A stretch of DNA of 18,046 bases from JANYJJ01 sp038241115 (GCA_038241115.1 JBBRGA010000070.1:1-18046); one strand, 5' to 3'; shown: positions 5,870-14,666, numbered from the stretch's first letter. Program-made: numbers and translations. The notes: generated by a model from the sequence alone, not told the origin.

Positions 5870-6756
5870 AAGTGCGTTGACCAGTACGCGTTGACCAGCT
5901 GACTTTGTTTTTCAAAGTCGCTCGTGGCCGAAAACTGGTCTTCCTTGACTTGCGGCGCTGCTGACATCACGGGTTTTGTGGTGTTGAGCACCAACAGCTT
6001 CGCACCAGCGGTGGCTCTGAAATCAGCCCACGGCACGGGAACGAATTTTTCGTTGATGCCAAACAGGCCGCCGCGTCCGATCACCAGGTACGCGATCTGG
6101 CCGGTCTTCGGACTGAGCACGAGATCATTGACGCTGCCCAGCGAGTCACCTTTCGGGCTCAGCACCTCGGTGCCGATCAATTGGTCCGAACGGAACGAGA
6201 CATTCTGGCCATCCACGGGCACGGCCGCGGCCAGTTGCGCGTTACGCCACTCGGAGGCGTTGTATCGGGGCACTTTGCCGCTGCGCAGTTCGCCGGCGTA
6301 GCGGCCGTAGATTTCTCGGGTCTCGCTGAGCAGCGTTTCGCAGGCCTGCTGCTGTCCGCGCTGCGCCATGATCTGTGCAGACGCCAGCAGTGTGCGTATC
6401 TCGTAGCCGGGCCGCGCGCGCCAGTACGCGCCCCCCATTGGCGTGGCGGTGCCGGTGATGAGCGGTCTGACTTCGTCATATGCATATCCGTGCATCGGAT
6501 AGCCGTAACCGTAGCCCGAGCCGCCGCGCCAGTAGCCGTCTTTTTCCAGCATCACCTGAAACGAGCTCAGGTCTGTCAAGCACTTCTCGGCAACCGATTT
6601 TTGGGCAACCGGTGTCGCGACGGCGGCCTTGGCGGGCTCGGCAGACGCTGCACGCGCCTGTTCGACCGCGATGAGTGACAACGCCGCAGCCGTCAAAAGT
6701 GCCAGCGCGCTGCGCTGCGGTGTGGCGGGATAAAAGAGCAGTTTGGTGGTTTTCAT
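5860..6756 (-). CDS. Exported PRC-barrel domain protein
   Basis: A 298-residue protein with a Sec-type signal peptide: basic start MKTTK, hydrophobic core about 15-31, likely cleavage after ARA at 36. A Gly/Tyr-rich patch (78-93) and a helical middle part (about 120-160, two cysteines at 59 and 139) precede one PRC-barrel domain at about 186-262 (DQLIGTEVLSPKGDSLGSVNDL, then the strand IAYLVIGRGG). PRC barrels are small beta barrels found in the photosynthetic reaction centre H subunit, RimM and many stress-related envelope proteins; the role here is unknown. The start at 6756 is fixed by AGGA 7 nt upstream and by the signal peptide; the longer frame to 6951 is rejected. It is divergent from zwf. 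Confidence 0.85.
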   Translation of the reverse strand: MKTTKLLFYPATPQRSALALLTAAALSLIAVEQARAASAEPAKAAVATPVAQKSVAEKCLTDLSSFQVMLEKDGYWRGGSGYGYGYPMHGYAYDEVRPLITGTATPMGGAYWRARPGYEIRTLLASAQIMAQRGQQQACETLLSETREIYGRYAGELRSGKVPRYNASEWRNAQLAAAVPVDGQNVSFRSDQLIGTEVLSPKGDSLGSVNDLVLSPKTGQIAYLVIGRGGLFGINEKFVPVPWADFRATAGAKLLVLNTTKPVMSAAPQVKEDQFSATSDFEKQSQLVNAYWSTHLTK

Positions 6757-6763
6757 GATGATT

Positions 6764-6767
6764 TCCT
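6764..6767 (-). promoter_or_regulatory. Ribosome binding site of the PRC-barrel gene
   Basis: AGGA on the minus strand, 7 nt before the ATG at 6756. It decides between this start and an upstream in-frame ATG at 6951. Confidence 0.6.
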
Positions 6768-6807
6768 GAGGTGGGGTGAGGTCGGGTGAGGTGTGATGTG
6801 GTGAGGT
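6767..6807. repeat. Phased TGAGGT repeats in the leader of the PRC-barrel gene
   Basis: TGAGGT occurs at 6767, 6777, 6787 and 6802 on the plus strand, spaced 10, 10 and 15 bp. In the message of the minus-strand gene this is a C/A-rich run of ACCTCA units just upstream of the ribosome binding site. The roughly helical spacing could serve a DNA-binding protein, or the tract may be a simple slippage product. Confidence 0.7.
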
Positions 6808-6989
6808 AAAAAACCGGGTGTTTGGACACTTGAAAGGTGAATGGACCTGCGGGATCCTCCTAGGCAGAGCGCAATTGACAGACCGAATGCAGCGTGCCTG
6901 TTGCTTCCCAGAATGAGGCTTGGAAAGCTCAGCGTCTGTTCGACAGCGCACTGACGGACGACCCTGGCCGCGTGCACTCTTGCAAGGTG

Positions 6990-8450
6990 ATGAAAGACAC
7001 CCAACTTCCTGACCCGAGCGCCGAACCCAAGCACAGCGACGCTTTGGTCGTCTTCGGCTTCACCGGCGACTTGGCCTGCAAGAAGATTTTTCCGGCGCTG
7101 TACGCCATGGTGAAGAAGGGCCACCTGACGGTGCCGGTGATCGGTGTGGCGTCCTCCAATTTGAGCGCCGACCAATGGCGCTCGAGGGTGCGCGACAGCT
7201 TGCTGAGCGCAGACCACCCTTCGGGCGTTGACGACCCGGCCTGCTTCGACCGATTGCTGTCGCTGATCAGCTACGTCAGCGGCAACTACAACGACGCGAC
7301 GACCTTCACTGCGCTGAAAGCCGCGCTGGGCCCGGCCAAGCGGCCGGCGTTCTACCTGGCCATTCCGCCGTCGCTGTTCGCCGCCGTGGTCCAAGGCCTG
7401 GGCCGTGCCGGGCTGGCAGGCTTGACGCAGGGCGCGCGTGTCATCGTTGAGAAGCCCTTCGGCCGCGACCTCGCATCGGCGCGCGAGTTGAACGCCGTGA
7501 CACAAGCGGTGTTTCCCGAGTCGTCGATCTTTCGCATCGACCATTACCTCGGCAAAGAGGCGATCATGAACATCCTCTACTTCCGCTTCGCGAATTCTTT
7601 CCTCGAACCCATTTGGAACCGCGACCACATCGCCAGCGTGCAGGTGACGCTGGCCGAGGATTTCGGTGTGGGCGAGCGCGGTGCTTTCTACGAGAGTGCG
7701 GGTTGCCTGCGCGACGTGGTCGAAAACCATTTATTTCAGGTGGTCGCGCTGCTGGCCATGGAGCCGCCTGCGTTTCAGAGCTTCGAGGCGGTGCACATCG
7801 CCAAGGCCAATGTGCTGCGAGCGATGTTGCCGCTGAAGCCCGCCGACCTGGTGCGTGGCCAGTACATCGGCTATCGCCACCAAAAAGGCGTTGCAAGCGA
7901 CTCCGATGTCGAAACCTTCTGCGCGCTGCGCCTGTTCATCGACTCATGGCGCTGGGCCGGCGTGCCCTGGTACCTGCGCGCCGGCAAGCATCTGCCGACC
8001 TCGGTGGTGGAAGTGCAAGTGCAAATGAAGCCACCGCCACAACGTCTGTTCGACGATTCCGGGCCGGCCGGTGGACGCGCCAATTACTTCCGCTTCCGAC
8101 TGCAGCCTGAAGCCGGCATTGCACTGGCCGCGCGGGTCAAGCGCCCCGGCAGGGAATTCGTGGGCGTTCAACGCGAGTTGTACTTGGGCGAAGGCGACCC
8201 GGTCGCGCTGTCGACGTATGAGCGCCTGCTCGGCGACGCGATGGCCGGTGACGACGCGCTGTTCACCGACGAGGACGCGGTGATGGCGGCCTGGGCCGTG
8301 GTCGCTGCGGTGCTGGTTGAACACGGTGCGGCCTTGCCTTACGAACCTGGAAGCTGGGGGCCGGCCGAGTCCGCTGCGCTGATTGCCAGCGACGGCGGCT
8401 GGCACGACCCGCAAACCGAAACCCCGCAGACAACTGCGCAGATGCCTTGA
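6990..8450 (+). CDS. zwf: Glucose-6-phosphate dehydrogenase (zwf type)
   Basis: Oxidises glucose-6-phosphate to 6-phosphogluconolactone with NAD(P)+, the entry to the oxidative pentose phosphate and Entner-Doudoroff routes. The protein has 486 residues, the usual length. The nucleotide-binding motif GFTGDL is at 23-28 and EKPFGRDLASA follows. The catalytic signature RIDHYLGKE is at 182-190 with the conserved His185 and Lys189. FRFANSFLEPIWNRDHI and the later WYLRAGKHLP substrate-side motif are also present. The ATG at 6990 is preferred to a GTG at 6894, since homology begins about 15 residues after it; AAGG sits very close to it, so an adjacent GTG at 6987 is also possible. The linked sugar-active gene downstream fits a carbohydrate-use unit. 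Confidence 0.95.
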   Translation: MKDTQLPDPSAEPKHSDALVVFGFTGDLACKKIFPALYAMVKKGHLTVPVIGVASSNLSADQWRSRVRDSLLSADHPSGVDDPACFDRLLSLISYVSGNYNDATTFTALKAALGPAKRPAFYLAIPPSLFAAVVQGLGRAGLAGLTQGARVIVEKPFGRDLASARELNAVTQAVFPESSIFRIDHYLGKEAIMNILYFRFANSFLEPIWNRDHIASVQVTLAEDFGVGERGAFYESAGCLRDVVENHLFQVVALLAMEPPAFQSFEAVHIAKANVLRAMLPLKPADLVRGQYIGYRHQKGVASDSDVETFCALRLFIDSWRWAGVPWYLRAGKHLPTSVVEVQVQMKPPPQRLFDDSGPAGGRANYFRFRLQPEAGIALAARVKRPGREFVGVQRELYLGEGDPVALSTYERLLGDAMAGDDALFTDEDAVMAAWAVVAAVLVEHGAALPYEPGSWGPAESAALIASDGGWHDPQTETPQTTAQMP

Positions 8451-8566
8451 ACACCGCCACCCTCACCAGAGCGGCCCCCAAAGGCTTCACCACCTGGGCC
8501 GGGGCCTCCGGGTCGACCACATCAGTCTTGAGGCACCCGTGCCCGGCTTGACTCGGCTTTGATCAG

Positions 8567-9853
8567 ATGACCGAATCTCCTGCCGACGAAACCCTGCTGG
8601 ACAGCCTGCAGCGTGGCGCTTTCGACTATTTCCTGCGCGCCCGCAACCCGCGCAACGGCCTGGTCGCAGACACCACGCGCGACGGCGCACCGTGCAGCAT
8701 TGCGGTGATGGGCTTCGCGCTGTCGGCATACCCGGTGGGCGTCGAGCGCGGCTGGATGGAGCGCACCGACGCCGTGCAGCGCACGCTTGTCACGCTGCGC
8801 TTTTTGATGGCCAGCGACCAGTCCGGCAGCGCGAGGGCCACCGGCTATCGCGGCTTTTACTTTCACTTTCTCGACATGGACAGCGGAACGCGCGTCTGGC
8901 GCTCAGAGGTGTCGCTGATCGACACCGGTTTTCTCATGGCCGGCGTGCTCACTGCGGCGACGTACTTCAACGCCGACGCGGCAGACGAGACAGAACTGCG
9001 CCGTCTCGCTGAAGCGCTGTACCGGCGCGTCGACTGGACTTGGGCACAACGCAAAGGCGGCGCGGTGACGCACGGGTGGAAGCCCGAATGCGGCTTCCTC
9101 AACTACGGCTGGGAAGGCTACAGCGAGGCCATCCTGCTCTACGTGTTGGGCCTGGGCTCACCCACCCATGCGCTCACCAGCGAGTGCTTCTGCGCCTGGA
9201 CATCGACCTACCAGTGGGAGAACTTGTATGGGCAAGACTTCCTGTATGCCGGGCCGCTGTTCATCCACCAGTTCTCGCACGCGTGGGTCGACTTTCGAGG
9301 CATCCGCGACGCCTTCATGCGCGAGAAAAAATGCGACTACTTCGAGAACAGTCGGCGCGCCACTCTGGTTCAGCGCGAACACGCGATCCGCAATCCCGGC
9401 GGCTTCAAAGCGTATGGCGCCGACTTCTGGGGCCTGTCGGCGGGCGATGGTCCGAGTGCCAAGCGCCGTCGCATCGCCGGACGTCGCCAGTCGTTTTACG
9501 GCTATGCGGCGCGCGGCGCGCCCTACGGCCCGGACGACGGCACCGTCTGCCCTTCGGCAATGCTGTCGTCGCTGGTTTTTGCGCCCGAGCTTGTGCTGCC
9601 TGCGCTGCGCGCACTGTGGTCGTGGTCTGGCGCGCAGGACGCGCGATTGATCCGAGCCAGCGGCTTCAATCCGACCGTGACCGAGGCCGGTCCGGATGGC
9701 TGGATCTCGCCGGGTGAATTCGGACTGGACCAGGGCATGACGGTGCTGATGATCGAAAACTACCGCAGCGGTCTGCCTTGGCGGCTAGGTCGTGCCAACC
9801 CCGTGGTGCGATCTGGGCTGCGCCGGGCAGGCTTCACCGGCGGTTGGTTGTAG
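8567..9853 (+). CDS. Glucoamylase-family protein (PF10091, GH144-like)
   Basis: A 428-residue protein of the COG5368/PF10091 '(alpha/alpha)6 glucoamylase-like' family, which includes GH144 beta-1,2-glucanases. Supporting segments are WRSEVSLIDTGFLMAG (111-126), GFLNYGWEGYSEA (176-188), LFIHQFSHAWVDFRGIRDAF (231-250), DYFENSRRATL (257-267) and AYGADFWGLSAGDGP (282-296). The family label is firm, but the substrate is not: beta-1,2-glucan or another glucan is possible, and the name 'glucoamylase' is historical. I see no signal peptide, so a cytoplasmic location is inferred, suited to trimming internal glucan. It starts 116 bp after zwf; no strong ribosome site is visible before the ATG. Confidence 0.85.
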   Translation: MTESPADETLLDSLQRGAFDYFLRARNPRNGLVADTTRDGAPCSIAVMGFALSAYPVGVERGWMERTDAVQRTLVTLRFLMASDQSGSARATGYRGFYFHFLDMDSGTRVWRSEVSLIDTGFLMAGVLTAATYFNADAADETELRRLAEALYRRVDWTWAQRKGGAVTHGWKPECGFLNYGWEGYSEAILLYVLGLGSPTHALTSECFCAWTSTYQWENLYGQDFLYAGPLFIHQFSHAWVDFRGIRDAFMREKKCDYFENSRRATLVQREHAIRNPGGFKAYGADFWGLSAGDGPSAKRRRIAGRRQSFYGYAARGAPYGPDDGTVCPSAMLSSLVFAPELVLPALRALWSWSGAQDARLIRASGFNPTVTEAGPDGWISPGEFGLDQGMTVLMIENYRSGLPWRLGRANPVVRSGLRRAGFTGGWL

Positions 9854-9894
9854 GCGGCACCTTCCAGGTCAAAGGCACCCACGTGGAACATTCG

Positions 9895-11433
9895 ATGCTT
9901 CAGTTTCATCTGCCGCCAGACCTTCCGCACGCCGGGCTCGACGACGCCGAACTGTGTCTGAACGGCCGCCCGTCCAACTGGCGCAACCCGACACCGGTCA
10001 AGCCGTACCACCTGCTTGTCATTGGCGCGGGTCCGGCTGGCTTGGTGGCGGCCCGCGCTGCGGCCGCGCTCGGCGCGCGTGTGGCTCTGATCGAGAAGCA
10101 CCTGCTGGGCGGACTGTCGTTGAACTACGGCTGCATGCCGTCGCACGCGCTCATACGGACCTCCCGCCTGTACGCTGACATGCGCAACGCAGAGGTCTAC
10201 GGTGCCCGCTCACCAGCCAACATCGAGGTCGACTTCGCGCTGGCGATGGCGCGCATGCGCCGCATTCGCGCTCGCACGGGTCGCGTCGACTCGGCCGCGC
10301 GCATCGCAGCCGCAGGCATCGATCTTTTCTTTGGCACGGCCACTTTCGTGGGGCCAGACGTGGTCGACGTCGACGGCCTGCGTGTGCGCTTCAGGAAGGC
10401 AATGATCGCCACCGGATCACGCTCTCTGTTGCCGACGATTCCTGGTCTCGACGAGGCGGGCTATCTGACCAACGAGTCCTTGTTCGACCTGGTTGCGCTG
10501 CCAAAAAGCCTGCTGGTCATCGGCGGAGGACCGGTGGGCTGTCAGGTGGCACAAGCGATGTGCCGCTTCGGCTGCCGCACCCTCATCACGCATGCCGAAC
10601 CGCTGTTTCTGCCGAAGGAAGAACGCGATGCCGCCTTGTTGCTGGCAGAGGCCATGGCCCGCGACGGTGTCGAAATCCATCTGAACACCCGAGCCGTCAA
10701 CGTGCGCGTTCAGGGCGTCAAAAATGAGGGCGGCAAAAAAATTGTCGAAACCCTCAACGACGGCAACGTCTCGACCATCGAGGTCGACGAAATTCTCACC
10801 GGCATTGGGCGCACGCCCGCGCTTTCGGGCTTGAACCTGGAGGCGGCCGGTGTGGCCTACGACGCCACCGACGGCATCGTGGTGGATGACTTTTTACGAA
10901 CGACCAACCGCCGAATCTACGCCGCCGGCGACGTCTGTCTGGAGCACAGATTCACCGACACCGCCGAGGCATCGGCGCGCATCGTCGTGCGCAACGCGCT
11001 GTGTTTCGGGCGCGAGCGCCTGAGTGCGCTGACCGTTCCGTGGTGCACCTACACCGACCCCGAAATTGCCCACGTCGGCATGTATGTGCGGCAAGCGCGC
11101 GAGCGCGGCATACCGGTGAAAACTTTTACCGTGCCCATGCACGATGTCGACCGCGCCGTTGCTGACAGCGAAGAAAGTGGCTTCGTGAAAATTCACGTGC
11201 GCGAGGGCAGTGACGAAATTCTTGGCGCGACCATCGTCGCCCGCCATGCCGGCGAAATGATCAATGACCTGTCGCTGGCGATGGTTGCAGGCATTGGCCT
11301 GGGAACGATCGCAGGTGTCATACATGCCTACCCCACGCAGGCCGAAGGTATCAAGGCCGCCGCGATGGCCTACGTCAACAGGCCCACCGCACGGTGGAAG
11401 ACCTGGTTTCGACGTCGATGGTTCGCCCGCTGA
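9895..11433 (+). CDS. FAD-dependent pyridine nucleotide-disulfide oxidoreductase, mercuric-reductase-like, with one redox Cys missing
   Basis: A 512-residue flavoprotein of the dihydrolipoamide/mercuric reductase family. The FAD-binding motif GAGPAG is at 44-49, the NAD(P) motif VIGGGPVG in the middle, and the second FAD motif IYAAGDV follows. The C-terminal dimer domain has IHAYPTQAEG. The redox motif is normally GGxCLNxGCVPSK; here it is GGLSLNYGCMPSH, so S75 replaces the first Cys, C80 remains, and H84 replaces Lys. The active disulfide therefore cannot form. A ~40-residue N-terminal extension precedes the FAD fold. The ATG at 9895 (GGAA upstream) is preferred to a TTG frame starting at 9778 that overlaps the previous gene. 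The gap to that gene is 41 bp, consistent with one transcript. The substrate is unknown. Confidence 0.85.
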   Translation: MLQFHLPPDLPHAGLDDAELCLNGRPSNWRNPTPVKPYHLLVIGAGPAGLVAARAAAALGARVALIEKHLLGGLSLNYGCMPSHALIRTSRLYADMRNAEVYGARSPANIEVDFALAMARMRRIRARTGRVDSAARIAAAGIDLFFGTATFVGPDVVDVDGLRVRFRKAMIATGSRSLLPTIPGLDEAGYLTNESLFDLVALPKSLLVIGGGPVGCQVAQAMCRFGCRTLITHAEPLFLPKEERDAALLLAEAMARDGVEIHLNTRAVNVRVQGVKNEGGKKIVETLNDGNVSTIEVDEILTGIGRTPALSGLNLEAAGVAYDATDGIVVDDFLRTTNRRIYAAGDVCLEHRFTDTAEASARIVVRNALCFGRERLSALTVPWCTYTDPEIAHVGMYVRQARERGIPVKTFTVPMHDVDRAVADSEESGFVKIHVREGSDEILGATIVARHAGEMINDLSLAMVAGIGLGTIAGVIHAYPTQAEGIKAAAMAYVNRPTARWKTWFRRRWFAR

Positions 11434-11589
11434 CGGCCGGAACGTCGACGCCGAAGGTCAAGAAATGGTGACAAGAAGTGCCTTGTGTGGGGGGATGTTT
11501 TTCCTGCATGGCCGGGGATGCGTCTCGTAACACTGAGCGGTCAACTGGCGCGGAAGACAGGGCGTTCGAAGAGGTACCGTGACCTTTTT

Positions 11590-11593
11590 AGGA
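11590..11593 (+). promoter_or_regulatory. Ribosome binding site of the glycine-zipper gene
   Basis: AGGA six nt before the ATG at 11600. It favours that ATG over the in-frame GTG at 11579 and the ATG at 11594, which is too close to the site. Confidence 0.6.
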
Positions 11594-11599
11594 ATGCCC

Positions 11600-12394
11600 A
11601 TGAACCACGACTTCCCCAACGCCGCGCGAAGCGCTCGCGGACTGTCCGATCTGCCACGAGCCGTTTGGGTAGCCGGTGGCCTTATGAGTCTGGTGACGGC
11701 GGGCTTGGCGGGTGCGCTCATCATGAAGTCGTTGCCGGATGCAACGCCGTCGGGATCGACTTCGGTACCTGCTGCGTTGGCGAGTGACAAGTCGCCTTCG
11801 AACGTCGCTTCGAACGTCGCACCGAACGTCGCACCGAACGTCGCGCAAAACGCCGTGCCCGCCGCGCCTGGGTCCAGGACACAGTCGGCGCCCAACCCCG
11901 CAGCTTTGCGACTGTCGAAGTCACCTTCGTCGGCACCGCAGGCGGTCCACGCCACGCGTCAAGATGGCGCGCCATTGCAAACGACCCGCACTGCGGTGTG
12001 TTTGTCATGCGGCACGGTTGAGTCGGTCAGCGCGGTTCAGATCAAGGGCGAAGGCAGCGGGCTGGGTGCTGTCGCCGGAGGTGTTTTGGGCGGTGTGCTG
12101 GGTCATCAAATCGGTGGCGGCAATGGCAAAACGGCAGCAACTGTGCTGGGCGCCATTGGCGGCGGCGTGGCAGGCAATGAAGTTGAACGCCGCTCGCGCG
12201 CTGAAACCACTTACGACGTGCGCGTTCGCATGGAGGACGGTTCGCGCCGTGTGGTCCGTCAGGCGCAGAGCGTGGTCGTGGGCACGCAGGTGGTGGTGGA
12301 AGGCAACCGCTTGCGGTTGGCCAGAGAGCAAACGCGGCCCGATGCGCCGGTCCGCTCCTGGAACACATCAACTTCGACGGGGCAGCCTTCCTGA
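11600..12394 (+). CDS. Glycine-zipper 2TM-domain membrane protein
   Basis: A 264-residue protein. An N-terminal membrane anchor is at about 21-43. A long low-complexity Ser/Ala/Pro/Asn linker (45-130) includes the tandem unit N-V-A-P repeated about four times. A conserved CLSCG motif (134-138) precedes the glycine-zipper 2TM domain (about 153-194, GAVAGGVLGGVLGHQIGGG). The tail is a beta-rich segment, YDVRVRMEDGSRRVV..VVEGNRL, of the SlyB/Rcp-like 'glycine zipper 2TM' family. Such proteins sit in the cell envelope and often respond to stress. The anchor is a plain helix, not a lipobox, so this looks like an inner-membrane-tethered version. It lies 166 bp after the oxidoreductase gene. Confidence 0.82.
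   Translation: MNHDFPNAARSARGLSDLPRAVWVAGGLMSLVTAGLAGALIMKSLPDATPSGSTSVPAALASDKSPSNVASNVAPNVAPNVAQNAVPAAPGSRTQSAPNPAALRLSKSPSSAPQAVHATRQDGAPLQTTRTAVCLSCGTVESVSAVQIKGEGSGLGAVAGGVLGGVLGHQIGGGNGKTAATVLGAIGGGVAGNEVERRSRAETTYDVRVRMEDGSRRVVRQAQSVVVGTQVVVEGNRLRLAREQTRPDAPVRSWNTSTSTGQPS
11799..11846 (+). repeat. Four 12-bp tandem repeats in the glycine-zipper gene
   Basis: The unit CGAACGTCGCAC and its variants occur four times end to end at 11799, 11811, 11823 and 11835. They keep frame (four codons each) and encode the N-V-A-[SP] run of the linker. Copy number could vary between strains without breaking the gene. Confidence 0.9.
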
Positions 12395-12767
12395 CTGACG
12401 TTCGTCCAACGATTTTCTTCAGCAGGTTGGTGCGACTGGGTGGCTTAAAACCTTGATTGCTCAGCCTGCCAATGCAGTGCCGCCGTCGGTCGTGCAACCG
12501 TTCAATTTCAACCCGCCTGCGCCAAGTGCACCTGGCGTGGCGCCGTAAATAACGCATGTGGCGCTCGCAGGTAAACCTTAGCTGCTTGGGGAGCCCCGAT
12601 GGCCCACTTCGTCTGCCGCGCTTGGCGAAGCTGCAGCCGAAGACGGTGCTGCGTCGAGCCACTTCAGCACGACGGCGTAGACGGCCTCAACCCTTATCGG
12701 TCGAACTGAGGCCCGTAAAGCGCTGTGGGCACGCGGATGCTGGAAAGTCCGCGCCGGTCGCGCAATT
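12395..12767. other. Convergent intergenic region without a supported gene
   Basis: This 373-bp stretch lies between the ends of two converging genes. A plus-strand frame is open from 12399 to a TAA at 12546-12548 and ends in a Pro/Asn/Ala-rich peptide, but it has no convincing start or ribosome site; it may be a gene remnant. A small hairpin (GCGCCA...TGGCGT, 12519-12537) lacks a T-run. I see nothing else that can be supported. Confidence 0.5.
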
Positions 12768-14666
12768 TCAACTCACCCGCACCTGCGACTCGAAAAGGTA
12801 GGCGTCCAGCGTCTGCTCGACCGCAGGCACAACCGACTCTGCGCTCTGCGGCAGCGACACGCTCACCCGCATGCCGCGCGGGCCACCCGAGCTGACCTGC
12901 ACTTGCGCATCGGTCAGCTGAAATTGATCGTTCAGCAGCTGCCTGACCATGCGTGCGGCCGCATCGCAGCGCAGCTCGGGCTTGAATATCTTGCCGACCG
13001 ATGTCACGGGAATCGCATCGATGACGTGGAAGTGTTTGGGCCAGGCGGGGCGCTCGCCGATGCGCTGCTGCGCATGAGCGTGCAACTCGGCGTCGCTCAC
13101 CTGCGCGCCGGGGCGCAGCGCCACAAAACACACCGGCAGCTCACCTGCGTAGGCGTCGGGCATGCCCACGGCGGCCGCCACGGCCACGGCCGGGTGTTCG
13201 GTCATGGCGTTTTCGATCATCACCGGGTCGATGTTGTGACCGCTGCGAATGATCAGGTCTTTGGAGCGTCCGGCGATGTACAGGCGGCCCTGCGCGTCGG
13301 TGTAGCCCAGGTCGCCGGTATTGAGCGCGGCGTTGTCGAAGATTCCCGCGTTGTGCGCGGGGTTGCGGTAACCCGGTGACACATGGGGCCCGTGAACACT
13401 GATCACGCCGACCTCACCGGTGCCGCACACATCGCCGAGTTGCCCGTCGGGCACGAGGCGGCGCACTTCCACGCGCGAGTACGGCAAGGCCCAGCCCACC
13501 GACCCGGCGCCGCTTTCTTTTGTCTCTCCATCAGCGCCATCCTCGCGACCTGCCCCTGAATATGGGTTGTAGGCGATCAGGCCAGAGGCTTCGGTCATGC
13601 CGTAAACCTCGAACAAATGGCGACCCGTCACCTGACGGAAACGCGCGCCCACCGCAGGTGGCAGCAAGGCCGCGCCGGTGATGCCGGCCCGCACCGCGCT
13701 GATGTCGGCACCGCTCAGCGGCACCTCAAGAACCGCACCCAAGGCCGTGGGCACGCCGGCCACCAGCGTGGCCTTGTACTGCGCCACCAGCCGCCAGAAA
13801 CCCTGGACCATCGCCGGGGTCCGCAAACCGCCTGGCGACATCACCAGCAGTTGCGCGCCGCCGATAAAGGCGGCCAGGCCGCAGGCCATGGTGCCGGCCA
13901 CATGGAAGAGCGGGAAGGTGGCGGTGATGACGTCATCAGATTGGAAGCCGCTCATGGCCGCGCCGCCCAGCGCAGCAACCAACTGCCCACGGTGCGTGTG
14001 GGCCACCAGCTTGGGCGTGCCTGTGGTGCCGCCCGTGTGAAAGTAGGCCGCCACGTCGTGGTCCTTGCCGGGCTCGCCGAAGACGAGGTGGTCGTCCGGC
14101 TGGGCCGCTGCAGCGGCGTGAAAGTCCATCACGTCGTCTTCAATGGGTGTGCTGGGCGGTGCCACGCGGATCAGCGTGAGACCGGGCACGAGCTCGCGCA
14201 GCGCCAAAGCCTTCTGCCAGATGTCCAGCACCGGATGCGGCCCGAGCGCCACCAGAATGCGCGCGCCCGACGCTTGCAGAAGCGCCGCGATGTGCTCGAC
14301 CTGCAGAAGGAAGTTGATGGGCACTGCGTAGCCGGCCGTCTCGGCACCCCACAGCGTGGCGTGTGTCTCGATCAGTGAAGGCAGCATGTAGGCCACGCCA
14401 GGGCGAGGCCCGCCGACGCTGGCAAAGAGGTTGGCCGAGCGCCGCACCATGCCCAGCAGCTGCGCGTAGCTGACGCGGCGGGGCTGTTCGTCGGGCGCGC
14501 CGCTCATCAGCATGGTGATGGCGATGTGTTCGGGCTGACGCGCTGCGGCGCCAATGAAAACATCGAGCACGCTGCGCTGGGGCAAGCGCTGCTCGAGTGT
14601 CATGGCGGCTTCAAATTGCGCCAGGCTTGCGCGGTCGCGAATGGTGGGGTCGTTCAGGCTTGACAT
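12768..14666 (-). CDS. AMP-forming acyl-CoA synthetase
   Basis: A 632-residue enzyme of the ANL superfamily that activates a carboxylic acid with ATP and CoA. The phosphate-binding loop TGGTTGTPK is at 211-219, preceded by YFH. YGMTEASG (355-362) is motif A5, LNTGDLGY with DAQGRLYIAGRSKDLIIRSG (448-475) is A7/A8, and SVGKIFK (556-562) holds the catalytic lysine, probably K559. About 70 residues continue past the usual C-terminus, and a charged Gly/Glu insertion lies at about 370-390. The ATG at 14666 (GGA 7-8 nt upstream) is preferred to 14825, since it fits the family N-terminus. Chain length or aryl specificity cannot be read from sequence. It is divergent from clpV. Confidence 0.92.
   Translation of the reverse strand: MSSLNDPTIRDRASLAQFEAAMTLEQRLPQRSVLDVFIGAAARQPEHIAITMLMSGAPDEQPRRVSYAQLLGMVRRSANLFASVGGPRPGVAYMLPSLIETHATLWGAETAGYAVPINFLLQVEHIAALLQASGARILVALGPHPVLDIWQKALALRELVPGLTLIRVAPPSTPIEDDVMDFHAAAAAQPDDHLVFGEPGKDHDVAAYFHTGGTTGTPKLVAHTHRGQLVAALGGAAMSGFQSDDVITATFPLFHVAGTMACGLAAFIGGAQLLVMSPGGLRTPAMVQGFWRLVAQYKATLVAGVPTALGAVLEVPLSGADISAVRAGITGAALLPPAVGARFRQVTGRHLFEVYGMTEASGLIAYNPYSGAGREDGADGETKESGAGSVGWALPYSRVEVRRLVPDGQLGDVCGTGEVGVISVHGPHVSPGYRNPAHNAGIFDNAALNTGDLGYTDAQGRLYIAGRSKDLIIRSGHNIDPVMIENAMTEHPAVAVAAAVGMPDAYAGELPVCFVALRPGAQVSDAELHAHAQQRIGERPAWPKHFHVIDAIPVTSVGKIFKPELRCDAAARMVRQLLNDQFQLTDAQVQVSSGGPRGMRVSVSLPQSAESVVPAVEQTLDAYLFESQVRVS

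Noticed and set aside
6875..6880. TTGACA before zwf, a possible -35
   Set aside because: The sequence 17 bp downstream (CTGTTG) is not a -10 element.
6753..7730. Minus-strand frame of 325 codons opposite zwf
   Set aside because: zwf on the plus strand is clearly conserved through this region; the antisense product has no recognisable domain.
11799..11846. Direct repeats considered as a CRISPR or regulatory array
   Set aside because: The 12-bp units abut without spacers and keep the reading frame, so they are a coding tandem repeat.
12519..12537. Hairpin GCGCCA/TGGCGT as a terminator for the glycine-zipper gene
   Set aside because: The stem is short, includes a G-T pair and is not followed by a T-run.
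12399..12548. Open frame ending in a Pro/Asn/Ala-rich peptide, possible small gene or remnant
   Set aside because: No start codon with a ribosome site and no family resemblance; kept only as a note on the intergenic region.
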